DNA of 64,000 nucleotides from Siphonodentalium dalli (lineage: Eukaryota > Mollusca > Scaphopoda > Gadilida > Siphonodentaliidae), in the NCBI GenBank assembly GCA_032622095.1, contig CP136068.1, forward strand, positions 6,795,314 to 6,859,313. Reading direction: 5' to 3'. A model generated the notes under the pieces. It worked only from the letters and a program-made list of their open reading frames with translations. It searched no databases and had not been told where the DNA came from. Position 1 is the stretch's first letter. The number at the start of each line of letters is the position of its first letter. The translations under genes were made by a program, and so were the position numbers. Of this stretch, positions 43,574-55,309 are shown in pieces.

Positions 43574-45300
43574 ATGACTCGCTTTGTGAATCCAACTGAA
43601 GATTATATTAAGGAGCTTTTAGATGCCAAGGATTCTATCAATACCAAGAGAGCGACAGGTGGAGCTGTGAAATGTTTCCGACAATTCCTCATGGAATGTG
43701 GTCAAAGTGCAGATTTTGAAAACTTTGATGTGAGAGAGCTGAATGTTTCTCTCAGGGACTTTTATGCCGGCGTCAGGAAACAAGATGGGACTTATTTTAA
43801 GAAATCTGCAATTCTGGCACTCCGGTTTGGACTAAAACGTTTTTTAACGGACCATAAGGATATAGACATAATTGCAGACCCTGAATTCAACACCTGTAAC
43901 AGTGTTTACCAAGCTGTAGTGAAAGACCTCAAACGGAAAGGACTCGGCACCACGGACCACCATCCGCCGATCTCTGAAGGAGACCTCCGCAAATTGTACA
44001 ATGGCGAAACTCCGGTGTTTAACATCGAGACACCCACGGGACTTCAGAAAAAGGTTTGGTTTGAATTGATGATATTTCTATGCCGCAGAGGACGAGAAAA
44101 TCTTCGCGAAATGACGAAGTCGACGTTTCGGATAGCAGCGGATGATACGGGACGCAGATATGTATACCAACATGTTGATGAACTTGACAAAAATCACAGA
44201 GGAGATATTTCTGATGACAAGGCAACGGAAGGCAGGATGTATGAACAAAGAGGTGAGTTCAGTGATTATATATAATACATTTACGCTGTATATTAAACAA
44301 CCAGAACACGACCATTGCATTATTATAATAGACACGCCGTTTCCAAATGCAATGAAACGGAATTGTACCGAGTATCTGCCAGCAGTGCGAAATGTTTTTG
44401 TTTTGGCTATTTCTCGACGCATGTTAGCCGTATACTATATCGATAGAAGAAATCCAATGAAACTTACATGTCTTGTCAATTGCAGTCCCCGGAGCGTGAC
44501 GTCATAGGCTGCACCTGCTAGCTATCGAAGAAACTAACATATATAGTCCACTTTCTTTCACAGTGTGCCACCGGTAGTACAGTACAGAGTATGCCGAAAT
44601 AAATCACAGAGAATGCCCATGCATTTGTTCATGTTACATTTCCTATTCATGTACATATACTTATATTTCCCTCCCTCAACAGCCACAAGGTTCAAACCCT
44701 TCTTGCAAATTTACCAATGCCAAAATAATTAAATTCAATGTATATTCCCTTTCAGGTAACAAGAACTGTCCAGTGCTTTCCTTCGAGAAATATATTTCAA
44801 GACTGAACTCCGAAATAGAATGTCTGTGGCAAAAACCTAGAGATTCCTTTACGGATGATTCCAAGTGGTACTGTTGTTCGCCTATTGGGAAGAACACTCT
44901 CGGTGGTATGATGGCTAGCATCTCCAAAATGGCGAGATTATCACAAATATACACAAACCATTCGGTGCGTTCTACAAGTATAACAATTTTGGATCAAGCT
45001 GGTGTCGATAGCAGGCATATAATGTGTGTGTCTGGGCATAAGAGTGAAAGCAGTCTCAAACACTACTCAAGCCATGTAAATGACAAAAAGAAAAGAAATA
45101 TATCAGAAACTGTTAGTCAAGCATTGAATATATACGGAAGCGATGGTAACGATACGGATACAGTTACACATGAACCCATACCAGCTACCGGTGTATATCC
45201 CACTGACAAGCAGATAAATCTGAATATAGCCAGTTCTGCTACAAAGAGCGACTCTGCAAACGGATGCAATGTAACGATAAACGTCTACAATCACAAATGA
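43574..45300 (+). CDS. Crypton/DUF3504-type tyrosine recombinase, two exons
   Basis: Exon 1 is 43574-44252 and exon 2 is 44756-45300, joined at GAG|GTGAGT and TTTCAG|GTA in phase 1, giving 407 residues. Residues 1-125 resemble the N-terminal core-binding part of YR enzymes. Catalytic residues are an Arg within CRRGREN (about 171-175), His295 and Arg298 in NHSVRST, His321 in SGHKSES and the nucleophile Tyr330 in LKHYSS. The pattern VLDEAG-like, SRHIM, SGH-SE-S fits the DUF3504 group related to Crypton transposons and to vertebrate ZMYM, QRICH1 and KCTD1-type domesticated genes. It would cut and rejoin DNA through a 3'-phosphotyrosine. The C-terminal tail (CNVTINVYNHK) is also typical. All catalytic residues are present, so it could be active. 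Whether it is a mobile Crypton or a host gene is unresolved; no terminal direct repeats were found. Confidence 0.85.
44253..44755 (+). other. Intron of the recombinase gene, 503 bp
   Basis: Begins GTGAGT and ends TATATTCCCTTTCAG. Removing it joins two frames that together carry the full catalytic set; read through, the first frame stops at 44275. Confidence 0.85.
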
Positions 45301-45480
45301 ACATTATTTCATTGCTCAATATTTGTTCAATGTTGACAAACATATATATAGTGTACACATGTTTTCTGAATAGCCAACGAAGCAGTTACTATTATACAAT
45401 TATGTGTTTAACGAGTTTCTACCTGTATCCCAACTCGAGTTATGATTTGCAGTAACATATGGGTGGGGTCGTATAACAAA

Positions 45481-45632
45481 ACAGTTATCACCCTTGCCTT
45501 CGTGAGACACGGGGATTTGTCACCCGCTCTCGACCGGAATGTCACCCTCGGGCCTGAAGGCCCTCGGGTGACATTCCGGTCTCGAGCGGGCGACAAATCC
45601 CCGTGTCTCACGAAGGCAAGGGTGATAACTGT
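45481..45632. repeat. 152-bp near-perfect palindrome (fold-back element)
   Basis: The left arm starts ACAGTTATCACCCTTGCC and the right arm is its reverse complement, meeting at about 45556/45557 around GCCTGAAGGC. Only a few mismatches are visible. It is much GC-richer than its surroundings. It lies 180 bp after the recombinase stop codon. Flanks TATAAC and TATAAT are similar but no firm TSD is shown. Likely a fold-back MITE; transcribed, it would make a long hairpin RNA. Confidence 0.85.
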
Positions 45633-46660
45633 ATAATATTACTGTTGCTTTTGATGATTTATTCCCATAAAAAAGTCCATTGCTTTCTTATTTTTTTCAC
45701 AAGATCTGCTGATAATTTGAGATTAGCCCACATAGCACATTAAGTCAGCCCACATATTATACAACGGGTGACCCAATTGGCAGTTGACCAATCACCAAAA
45801 AGGATTTAGTGTAACAAAAGCGGGCTATGTAAATATTTATGGATTAACGATTTAATAGATGAAAGGTTTTTATAATCTATGCATATGCTATACTTAAGCT
45901 GAACTAAATTTGAAACACATTAAGGAGACAAAGAGAATACTGTACATGTATGTTATCCAATATCTAGTAAATGGGATACAAATATATCTGGTTGTTAAAT
46001 CGGTTGAGTTCTTAAACTTAACAATAACTTGAATAGTAATTGTCTTTCTTAGTATCCTTGGCTATGTTTAATTATTTCTTTAACATAATCGCAACCAGTA
46101 GTGACAATTTTCTATTTCATTTCAGGATCTTATTTCATTAATTTGATTTTAATATATTAATGTCCGATACTACATAGCATATACTTGTAGATTGTATTAT
46201 GCGTGAATAAATGTTTATATGAACTGAATCGGTATAATATATGCACCCATTAAAACGACCAATCCGTCCAGTATACATGAACGAGCATGCAACCCGAGCT
46301 GCAACTGGGAGTAAATTCATGTAAGTAAGATGTATGTTATTCATTGAACATTATCAGATTGGCTACAAAGACTGATATTGACACAAGGTTTACATCACCA
46401 CAAAACAGGTTTACAATTAGGAAATCTGTCCTCAGAACCAAAGCAGAGTTCACAGTTAATTCAGAAGATAAATGATAATGCTATATGTAATTCAATTGTG
46501 TATGTCTTCTCATACAAATTGTTTATTTTTCGTTGATTGGGGATTTGGTATTTGACACGGGAGGATTTGAAAGAGGCGGCATCCCCTTCCCTACAACCCA
46601 CTTTAGAATGATGTTCGGGGTTATGAAATGATGAAACATACATAATACATGAGGGGTGAC
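45633..46660. other. Non-coding interval
   Basis: AT-rich; no gene or named repeat is supported. Confidence 0.4.
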
Positions 46661-46664
46661 AGGA

Positions 46665-47075
46665 TTATCTAGACATGATACTTTGTGTTTTTATTTCTTT
46701 TTCTTTTTCTACTTTTCTTTTTCCGTTGACTGTGCTGTTGTTGTTGTTGTTGCTGCTGCTGTTTCGGAGACGATGGTCCTGGCTTGTTCTTTTTGCCGTC
46801 GGTTTATCTCTGCTGTTTCGAATTCTGCCTTTTTTGCTCTTGCCATCGTCTCCAGAGCACTTTGAGCAACTGGATCGTTCTCCACTGAAGAGGTGGAGCC
46901 ACTGTTGTTGCTGTTGGGGGTGGGGATGGAGGGAACCGGGATGTTGTGGTGCTCCGGTGTCCATCTCCATCATGAGTTCCAGCATGGAATGTTCACCCTC
47001 ACTAGCAATACTGTTCCCTAAAATTGCATATGGACTACACATGGACTGTGGATTGATCTCTAGGGACCCAATGGC
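46665..47075 (-). CDS. Possible terminal exon, Gln/Asn-rich basic protein
   Basis: A frame of 125 aa from the first ATG (47042), open back to a plausible acceptor (TTTAATTACAG on the minus strand at about 47076). It carries ILGNSIASEGEHSMLELMMEMD, a His/Pro/Gln-rich stretch, a CSKCSGDDGKSKKGR segment, a poly-Asn run and a Lys-rich end. The first segment is encoded inside a 265-bp tandem repeat unit. No family is recognised. Low-complexity content lowers confidence. Confidence 0.3.
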   Translation of the reverse strand, partial: AIGSLEINPQSMCSPYAILGNSIASEGEHSMLELMMEMDTGAPQHPGSLHPHPQQQQQWLHLFSGERSSCSKCSGDDGKSKKGRIRNSRDKPTAKRTSQDHRLRNSSSNNNNNSTVNGKRKVEKEKEIKTQSIMSR

Positions 47076-47830
47076 TGTAATTAAATATATTTTTAAAACA
47101 CATGGAGCTTAAGACATGAAATTTACAATTTTCCTGACCAAATTATGACCTACAATACACTATGAGGTCCCTTTATGTTCATAACTCAGTCATAAGTACT
47201 CATGAAGTGTCTTTTTATCCATTTTATCACATTTCATGGGTTCCAACATGAAATGTTTACCTTCACTGCCGACATTGTGGCCTACAGTTGAAAACTTGAG
47301 AACATTTACGCTGTGTCTAGGCGACCGATGGGGTGTAATTACATTGATTGTTAAAACACATGTAGGATAACATATGAAATTTACACTTTTCCTGACCAAA
47401 TTATGGCTTACAATCTAGTATGAGATGACGTTGTTGTCATAACTCAAAGTCATCAGAGCTCAGTAAGTGTCTTTTGATGCATGTTTATCACATTTGATGA
47501 GTTCCAACATGAAATATACACTTTCCCTGGCAAGAATGTTGCCTAAAATTGCAAAATTGAGTCAATTTATGCTCTAGGTTAATGTCTAGGACACCACTCC
47601 CATGTCCCTTAATTCATTTTTTACCATAGATGAAGGGTCAAATATGAAATACATATTTCTCCTGACCAAATTATGGGGTACAATGGCACTATGAGATGAC
47701 TTTATGTTCATAACTCAAAGATATGAGGGCTCGTGAAGTGTCTTTACATCTATTTTTATCATATTTCATGAGTTCCAGGATGAAATATTCACCTTCACTG
47801 GCAATATTGTTGTCTAAAATTGCAAACGTT
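46960..47830. repeat. About 265-bp tandem array, 3.3 units
   Basis: Homologous points (ATGAAATATTCACCTTCACT-like) fall near 46985, 47250, 47510 and 47780. Each unit also contains TTCCTGACCAAATTATGG-like and CTTTATGTTCATAACTCA-like strings. The unit nearest 46985 continues into the possible exon. Confidence 0.85.
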
Positions 47831-49090
47831 TTCTCAAAATATGAGATATTGCGCGAACTGTTAGTGAGCTAATTGATTTTTGTGTCAAATTTGATCCAAC
47901 ATAGACGAAAACATTCAATAATTTTGAAGGACTTACTCGAAAACTGAATTTTTATTGTTTTTTTTATAAATGTGAGGGTTATTTTCACACTAGCTCTTGG
48001 ATATTCGTTCTTATGTCATCGTTTTTGTTTCAAAGTATTTGTTTTTTGTTGATAATTGACAACCCTGCATTATTTTGATCGAGAATGAAAAACAAAATAT
48101 TGTATTTTTATGCATTGGTTCGTTATGGTCCTAATATGAAACATTTTAACTCAAATACTATATTATTTCGGTTAAATACAAGCTATGTTAACATTTTTCT
48201 AGGAAATATTCATTTCTGCATCATTATATTTGCGATGATGAACACATTCACACATTAGACCGAATGGATTCGCACAAAGCCTTCCTTTAGTATAAGACTT
48301 CGATAGAAATTATATACGTTTTCTCAAATTATAAGATTTTGGTCCAAATTTTATTTAAATACTTGATTGTTGCTTCCAACTGTATTTCAAATAGACGAAA
48401 TATTTCCATGTTATTTAAAACAGACGAAATATTTACAATGCTTATCAAGTAATTACATTGTTCTTCGATATTCGTTGTTAGATTATGGTTTTCTAACATT
48501 TTATGAAGAGTAGTACTCAAAATTATATATTCCTTTTTTTTCTGTCAGTGTAAAGAGGCAACATTCTGCATATGCATATCTTAAAGAGTGCTTATATACT
48601 TCAACATTAAAGTATACATCATAACCCACATATTTGAACACATTACATTCGTGCATATAATGGCATATTGATAAGACACACCGGACCACCATAGAGCTTA
48701 TAGCGTATGTGGAACTGAATAGTTAACTATAGTAGATGGCTTTTTTACTTGATTTAACAGTGAAAATGGCACTTAATGTACATCATAATATAACGCACTA
48801 ATATGTATTGGATTTGCTTTAAGAAACACGGACGTATACATAAATCAGATACGCATACTTAGAACACATTCACTTCGTGTATATACTGAAGTATACCACG
48901 TATATAGTCCACAAAGACATAGCCCTGCATGTGAAAACTCAGTTTAACTATACATTAAAGAGCGTTTATACGAGATTTACCTGTGGAAATGGATAATTTT
49001 TATACATCATATCACATAGAGGTACCGTACTTGCTTTAAGAATATGGACAGTTATAGGCACAATCATAACAACAATGGAGACCAGCGTTC
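47831..49090. other. AT-rich non-coding interval
   Basis: No supported gene. Runs of T and short frames only. Confidence 0.4.
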
Positions 49091-49099
49091 TTACACAGA

Positions 49100-50480
49100 A
49101 ATCAGTAATGTATGCACTAAAATGGTAACAACAATGAAAATATACACTCTGTGAACTGCCATAGACATCAGAACTATTAAGAATTTATGAGTTGTCTCGC
49201 TTGTTTAGTTGCGATACATGATGCAATAATTTGAGTTACCAACAATAAAACAGTATTGACGCTATATATTCTCCATATACCGACGGTTTTAGACTATATT
49301 TCTACTAATAATGCTATTAAATGAACGACAATTAAGAGAAATGAACTATGAATGCATATATGAAGTCAATATGTATACACGCGTCCACATAGCAGGCCTT
49401 TTCCAGACCAATGTTTGATACCCCCGTATAAAATAGAGCGTTTTGAGAAGAATATGTGAAATTAATATGCACATGTGTTCACATAGTAGGTCTTATCGTC
49501 ATATGAAACTGCCACGTAGTATATGCTTTGTTTCCTTTGTATAACAGACTAAATGTATAGGATGTACAATACATATAATTGGTGAAAAGAATACATGAAG
49601 TATTTATGCATTAGTCTACACCATATGGGCTCTTTATTGTCTCCATGTAATGGAGATTTTAGACTAAATTTCTTCTAATAATGCTATAAATGAACGATAA
49701 TAAAGAGAAATGAACGATTAAAGAATACATCAAGTAAATATGTATACACGCATCCACATAGTAGGTCTTTTCCAGACCAATGTTTTGACGCCTCTGTATT
49801 AACAGAGAGCTTGGAGTATATATGAATGAACGGTAAGGAATATGCGAAATTAATATAGACATGTGTTCGCATAGTAGCCCTATCGGGGGCATGTTTCCTT
49901 AAATGGTAGCAATCATGAAAATTTACACTGTGTATTACAAACCACTCAAGGCTTCAGAAATATTACTAATTTTTGTGTTGTGATCAGTTGTCTCGCTTGT
50001 TTAGCTGCGATACATGATTCAATAATTCCATTTACCGCCAATAAAGCAGTATTGACTGGTATTGACGCATTATTTTCTCAATATAACGGCGAGTTTAGAT
50101 TCCTACTAATAATGCTATAAATTAACGACAATAAAGAGAAATCGACGATTAAAGAGTACATCGAATAAATGTGTATACACGCGTTCCGCTCGTATGCCTT
50201 TTCCAGACCAATGGTTGATAACCCCCTACATAATAGAGCGTTTTGATAAGAAAATGTGTCCACATAGTAGGCCTTTCGTGACATGAGACTGTCACTTGGT
50301 ACAGACTGTCAATTGGTACATGCTTTGTTTCCTCTGTATAACAGCCTATCTTGATGGGAGTTATAATACATATAATTGATGAAAATAATGCATGAAGTAA
50401 GTATTTATACACTAGTCTACATAATATGGGCTCTTTAGTTTCTCCATTTAATGGAGATTTTAGAGTAATAATATGAATGA
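49100..50480. repeat. Diverged tandem duplication, units about 370-430 bp and a larger order
   Basis: CTACTAATAATGCTAT-AAATGA-CGA occurs near 49303, 49673 and 50103, each followed by TGTATACACGC-TCC, CTTTTCCAGACCAATG and (twice) CATGCTTTGTTTCC-like strings. Blocks at 49190-49260 and 49970-50060 (GTTGTCTCGCTTGTTTAG) suggest an additional period of about 790 bp. Confidence 0.8.
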
Positions 50481-52490
50481 ACTATGACTAGAATACATCG
50501 AAGAACCAGACACCAATGCCATACTCCTACCATCCATGGAGCAATTAATATACATGATATAAGACATAAAATACAACAGACAGTATCGTGTGCAACCGCT
50601 AAGGTATCATATGAATGAACCGTCATACACAATGATGTTACAACCAAAACTGCCTTATGGACGAAATACTGGAACTGATTATACATTTGATACCCGACAT
50701 GTCATTCCACTCTATACATGGTCAGTTCGATATATTGCGAAAGTGACGTGCACCTTTAAGGTATGTTACCAAAATGTGTTGTATTGTATTCTATATGCCC
50801 ATTTCTGCAGTAAATAACGACACATCATTACTAGTGGGACTATGTGTGAAGCTCTTTGAATTAAATGAGCTTACTATGGTGGACATGTTTAACCAGATAC
50901 GTTCTTCAAATAAGAAAATGTTGGGATTTAAATTGAAGCTTAATTAGCCCTTCAAGCTTTCCAAATCAAGGTTATGGCGTGAAAAACCTGGAGAGAAAGA
51001 TTTTATTTAGTTACTAATGTGGGTTCAAATAGAAACACATGGCGAAGGCCATGATTCGAGCCTGTATGACGCTTCATCGCCCATTAAAGGCGCGCCGATG
51101 GGTGTGGTTAACTTTAATATGTCATGTGTAGGCCAGAAGCCACGAGAAAACCATTGCTGTCCATGTCTGTACCCCATATATACTGCTATATGCAGTCGAC
51201 CTACCCAGGACCTCAGTTTCTCCTTTCCTGTATGGCTATTCCAAACCCATTTAGTGCAATGCGTTTGAAAATATACAGAGCGTTATTAAGAAGGATCGCT
51301 GATGCGTATAATATAACCAATATTTAGTCAAAATTTTAAGAAAACCCATTATTGAAACATTGCGTTTGATAGTGTAGGGATTTGACCATATAATGGTTAT
51401 CAGTGAAGTGATGACATGTGCACTAAATGACCTCAGTCAGTAAAGGCTAGTTCAGACCATATGAGAACCACACTCACCACCCAAACAAACACCATGGCGA
51501 CAGCGAAACACTACGAAGCTTCTCCCCATACGGACACTGTTGTCTTCCATGGATAATTTCTGATCCCATGTTGAGACCAAATTTCAGCCAAAGGGAACCC
51601 GTGGTTTCTGAGAAAATTATATTACAAATATGTACGGATGACGGACGAAGTGTGATTGGTTTTAGTTTCCACACAGATGTGTACCAACACGTTTTGAGAC
51701 TGATAGAGATGAAGTGTCCCTTTTATTATTGTTACGATGTGAAGTTGGCTAGTTCATACCCGTAGTATCAGTTTCACTGGCCAGTGTCACTTAGAAACAA
51801 TATTACGGTTCATTGTCACATACAAAGGTCTTCAAAGGGAAGTCTATAATATGAGTAATATTTTCGCGGGCTTTTAAAGTTGTATATATATATATATAAT
51901 AGGTGTGGCTTCACATTAGCAAAGATGTCCCAAGGAACATGCACACCATGAACGGAGGAAATATTAATAATCAAGGATGTATTCTCAATACAGGGGGAGG
52001 GGGTAATTTAATTTGTTACAGTCAATGGAGCGATTAGGAATGAATAAATTATGGAAAACAAGATGTGAAGAGGCCTATATGACATCTGTAGAGCGTGCTA
52101 CCTATATGACATCTGTAGAGCGTGCTAACGGATTTAGTCATAGAAAGAGTAATATCCAAGATGGATGCCTCGTTCAAATTATATAGAGCCCATCTGGAGG
52201 TGCTACTAAACAAGGAATTTTTTCAAAAACTTGGAGATGAAAGTGGATATTCGAAGATTATGAGGGATTAGAAGTTGTAAGAAAAAGAAATCGAATAAAA
52301 ACAGGAAGTGGTAGATAAAAAAGAGGGATAAAAAAACGATAACAAGGAAAAATTATGAATAAATAGAGGATATCCACCCTTTTTCAGTGGATATGGGTTA
52401 TATCTCATGAGTGATGACAAAACATTGAATTTCCACGATATGATCAAATAATAAGCATGTGATACAACGCTTAGCCGATGGGTGTGGAGT
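50481..52490. other. Non-coding interval
   Basis: No gene is supported. A short (TA)n tract is at about 51882-51897, and a 31-bp unit containing CTATATGACATCTGTAGAG is present twice at about 52070-52130. Confidence 0.4.
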
Positions 52491-52504
52491 CAGCCGGTAG
52501 GTTT

Positions 52505-52635
52505 CACGAGGGATTGCGTCAGATTCCAATGACTCAGGCGTTGCGCCGGAAGTAGGGATTGCGCCAGATACGAATGACTCAGGCATTGCGCCAGAAGTAG
52601 GGATTGCGTCAGATTCGAATGACGGGCATTGCAGG
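52505..52635. repeat. 51-bp minisatellite, about 2.5 units
   Basis: The unit is GGGATTGCGTCAGATTCGAA then TGACTCAGGCATTGCGCCAGAAGTA. The 51-bp period keeps a 17-aa repeat open on the minus strand (PESFVSGAIPTSGA-like), which explains the ORF there without implying a gene. Confidence 0.8.
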
Positions 52636-52739
52636 AGGCAGAGTTTCTTATGGGCTGGATCTTATTCTAGGGTTTAGGAGACGTGTGTAGACCACTCAAT
52701 ATCCCCTCAGGTGTAGTGTGGAACCCTTAGAAGTGGCAG

Positions 52740-53200
52740 TGGGTTAGATATATTAAAAGACAGTTAATTTTAATTTTAAATTATTTTTGAATTTTAGAAA
52801 AAGTTGAAGTTTTTTAAGTTTTTCATATTTTTTTAATTTATGATTTTTTTTTAAAGTTTTTCATTTTTGTTTCTTTTTGAAAAGTTTTTGAAAAGTTTTT
52901 TGAAATTTTTGAGTATTTTGAAGTTTTTAAAGTTTTTTGAAATTTTTGAAGTTTTTGAAGTTTTGAATTTTTAGAAGTTTTCAATGCGAGTGTCACGTTA
53001 ACATTATCCCACAGTGTGCGCCATGTGTTACTTTAACATTCATCCATAGTGAGTGTCACTTTAATAATGATCCCCAGTGAGAGCCTAGTGTCCCTTTAAC
53101 ATTCAAGACTGAAGCTACCCCACCGAGATCATCACGTGATATACATGTAGATAATATACCATTCATATGGAGAAGTCTGGATATAACCAGCGGGTCCTGT
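52740..53200. repeat. Composite repeat: AT-rich tract, CTTTAACATT minisatellite, tail
   Basis: A low-complexity tract (GAAGTTTTTGAA-like, 52745-52985) is followed by about four units with CCCTTTAACATTCA and then by a tail with GATCATCACGTGATATACA and ATACCATTC. The same order recurs, longer, at 55310-56340. Confidence 0.7.
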
Positions 53201-53574
53201 CCGGACATGTCCAACCGGTACAAATAGACCATGATGCAATGCGTGGCCGGAGAATATAGGTCAAACTGTCTAACGGGAGTACTGCAGAGAATGTAGGTCG
53301 GATAGAGTTATCGTTCCTGAAATGTCACCAACTGGGGGGCATATCATCAGTCTATCATCTAGCCCCGGTTTCCATTTGGCCCTCCTGTCCGCGTCCCTTC
53401 TTCTTCTGGAGGGAGTCTTCTTCTTCCTCCGCTTTCTCCTTCTGGCAAGATCCCCAGGTTGCTGGTGTCTCCGGCAACCGGATTACAACTCTCATACAAA
53501 TTGATAAACACACCACGTATGCTACCCATTTCCGACCGTCTTCGGAGAGACCCAAAATAATAGTTGCGTTCAAT

Positions 53575-53775
53575 ATCGATGTAAGTTGTTTAGAGGTAAG
53601 TGCAATGTATTGTGGGATATATTGTTTCTGTCAATGTAAGATCGACAAGTAAAAAAGAAACATAAACTAATTGCAAACAAACTGTCAAACAAGTAATGAA
53701 AAGATATAAAATCATTCGAAAGTTGTCTTTCTTTCGATGAGATGAATTTAAATGTTCAGCGTGCATGATATTGGT
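53575..53775. repeat. Dispersed repeat, uninterrupted copy of the LINE-split repeat
   Basis: Matches 190-234 at its left end and 5486-5552 at its right end. Confidence 0.55.
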
Positions 53776-54740
53776 GCAATAGGTGTGTTAGCATGTGGAC
53801 CTAGAAACGATTATATAATCGGACGAAGATGAACGGGAAACGCTATCAGATTCGTCAGATTTAGAGAATCATAAAGTAGCCGGTATTAGCGCAGTAATCA
53901 CGCTGGTCATCATATAATACCCGCTGCGGGCACATATTGAGTAAACCCCGTTGCGGGCAGGTTTTGATTAGGGAAATTTTGTCATTAATTGTTTTTCTTC
54001 GGACACAAGTGTGGACCCACGACGTGCTTGATTAACCCATCTTCAGACAATTGTCAAAAGTTCGACAAATAAAGCTCCATAAAGTGACGAAATGCTCAAT
54101 GAATTGTGAGAATAAGCTTCAATTTTTCAAATTTGTGTGCTTTCAGCTCCAAGATGAGTGGGTGGTGATAAATTTGGACATCGTTGTCAACGTTACATTG
54201 CTATAGATAGTTTAGGAGACAAAATCTACATTCACATTGAAATTTGCTGCATTTAAGTAGGGAGATATGGACAATTGCATGTGATACTCCACGGTGTCGG
54301 AGTAAATCCCCAAGTGAGCACGATTTTCCCCGCATCGCAGTTTTAAGTTTTACTTTATTGATGCACGGTATGTGTGGACAGATGTATTTATTCGAGTTAC
54401 TGGAAACGGATTTGGGTTTGTTTTTAGTTTAAAAACACGTCACGGGTAGAATGTCCCATACAAATCATTCCACGTTTTCGAAAAAAAAAATCTCGAGAAG
54501 TGTTTGCTTTGAAAGTGTTGCTGAATTAAACTTAAATTTACCCCTAAATTCCGAATGCGCTCGACTAACATTGTGTTTTTTCTCCAGAACTGACATCTGA
54601 TTTGTATCTGAACTCATGTCACAGCATAAATAGGCATTGTCTATCATATATATGTCTTCCATTTGTTGGTACAACTTCTAAATTGAATACCGATTAGACT
54701 GATTAGACTGACCCTGGTATGAACAACTGTTATAGCCCGA
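53776..54740. other. Non-coding interval
   Basis: No gene or named repeat is supported. Confidence 0.4.
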
Positions 54741-54795
54741 TGTGCGGTTTACTGACGCCCGCACCGGGGTTTACTGCCCAAGCGGGAATTATAGG

Positions 54796-55159
54796 ATGAC
54801 CAGCTTGGTAATCGGCTGTAAGGAGGCTGCAGAATGTGTGAACGAGATATATACATTCACAAGTCTATATAACCGCGTCAGCAATGATGCGGTAGCAGTG
54901 GTAGCATGGTCAGATACTGTTAATGAACTAACGAATGAAGAGAACATGCCGGAAGAAGAGGCTGAACGAGAAGGCATCGACACAGCGTTTGATCTCTCTT
55001 TCTCAGAAATTACAGACGATTCGTAGAATACCAGCATCGATTGAAAATATCCCCATACATAACACTGTCATAAATAAAATGAACCAACTGACCGAACGCA
55101 GATATAACAATGAATGGGATGCAGATGAAGCGATGATAACATTCAAGAAACTACTATAA
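54796..55159 (+). pseudogene. Possible frameshifted coding relic
   Basis: Two overlapping frames look coding in turn: 54796-55026 (76 aa from ATG, with VNELTNEENMPEEEAEREG) and 54935-55159 (ending NEWDADEAMITFKKLL). A single shift near 55000 would join them. The acidic ELTNEE region faintly recalls tails of pogo/Tigger transposases, but no catalytic motif is present. AT-rich DNA follows. Confidence 0.25.
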
Positions 55160-55309
55160 ATAAATCTAACGGTTGAAGACTCAGACAATGATTAAATTTC
55201 AATAAACTTCATAAAAATGTAATTTTTCTTTTCGTTATATATTCATATTTGGGTGGCAGACAAGATGGATGAGAGAGAGACGATAAGTATTTATAAAAGG
55301 CACATGTAC

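Noticed and set aside
43574-44275. Treating the first recombinase frame as a complete 233-aa gene
   Set aside because: It stops just inside a GTGAGT intron; the catalytic His, Arg and Tyr are in the second exon.
45442-45636. 64-aa and 67-aa opposite-strand ORFs
   Set aside because: Both are readings of the 152-bp palindrome, so each strand encodes nearly the same peptide by symmetry.
52398-52586. 62-aa ORF with 17-aa repeats
   Set aside because: Explained by the 51-bp minisatellite period keeping the frame open.
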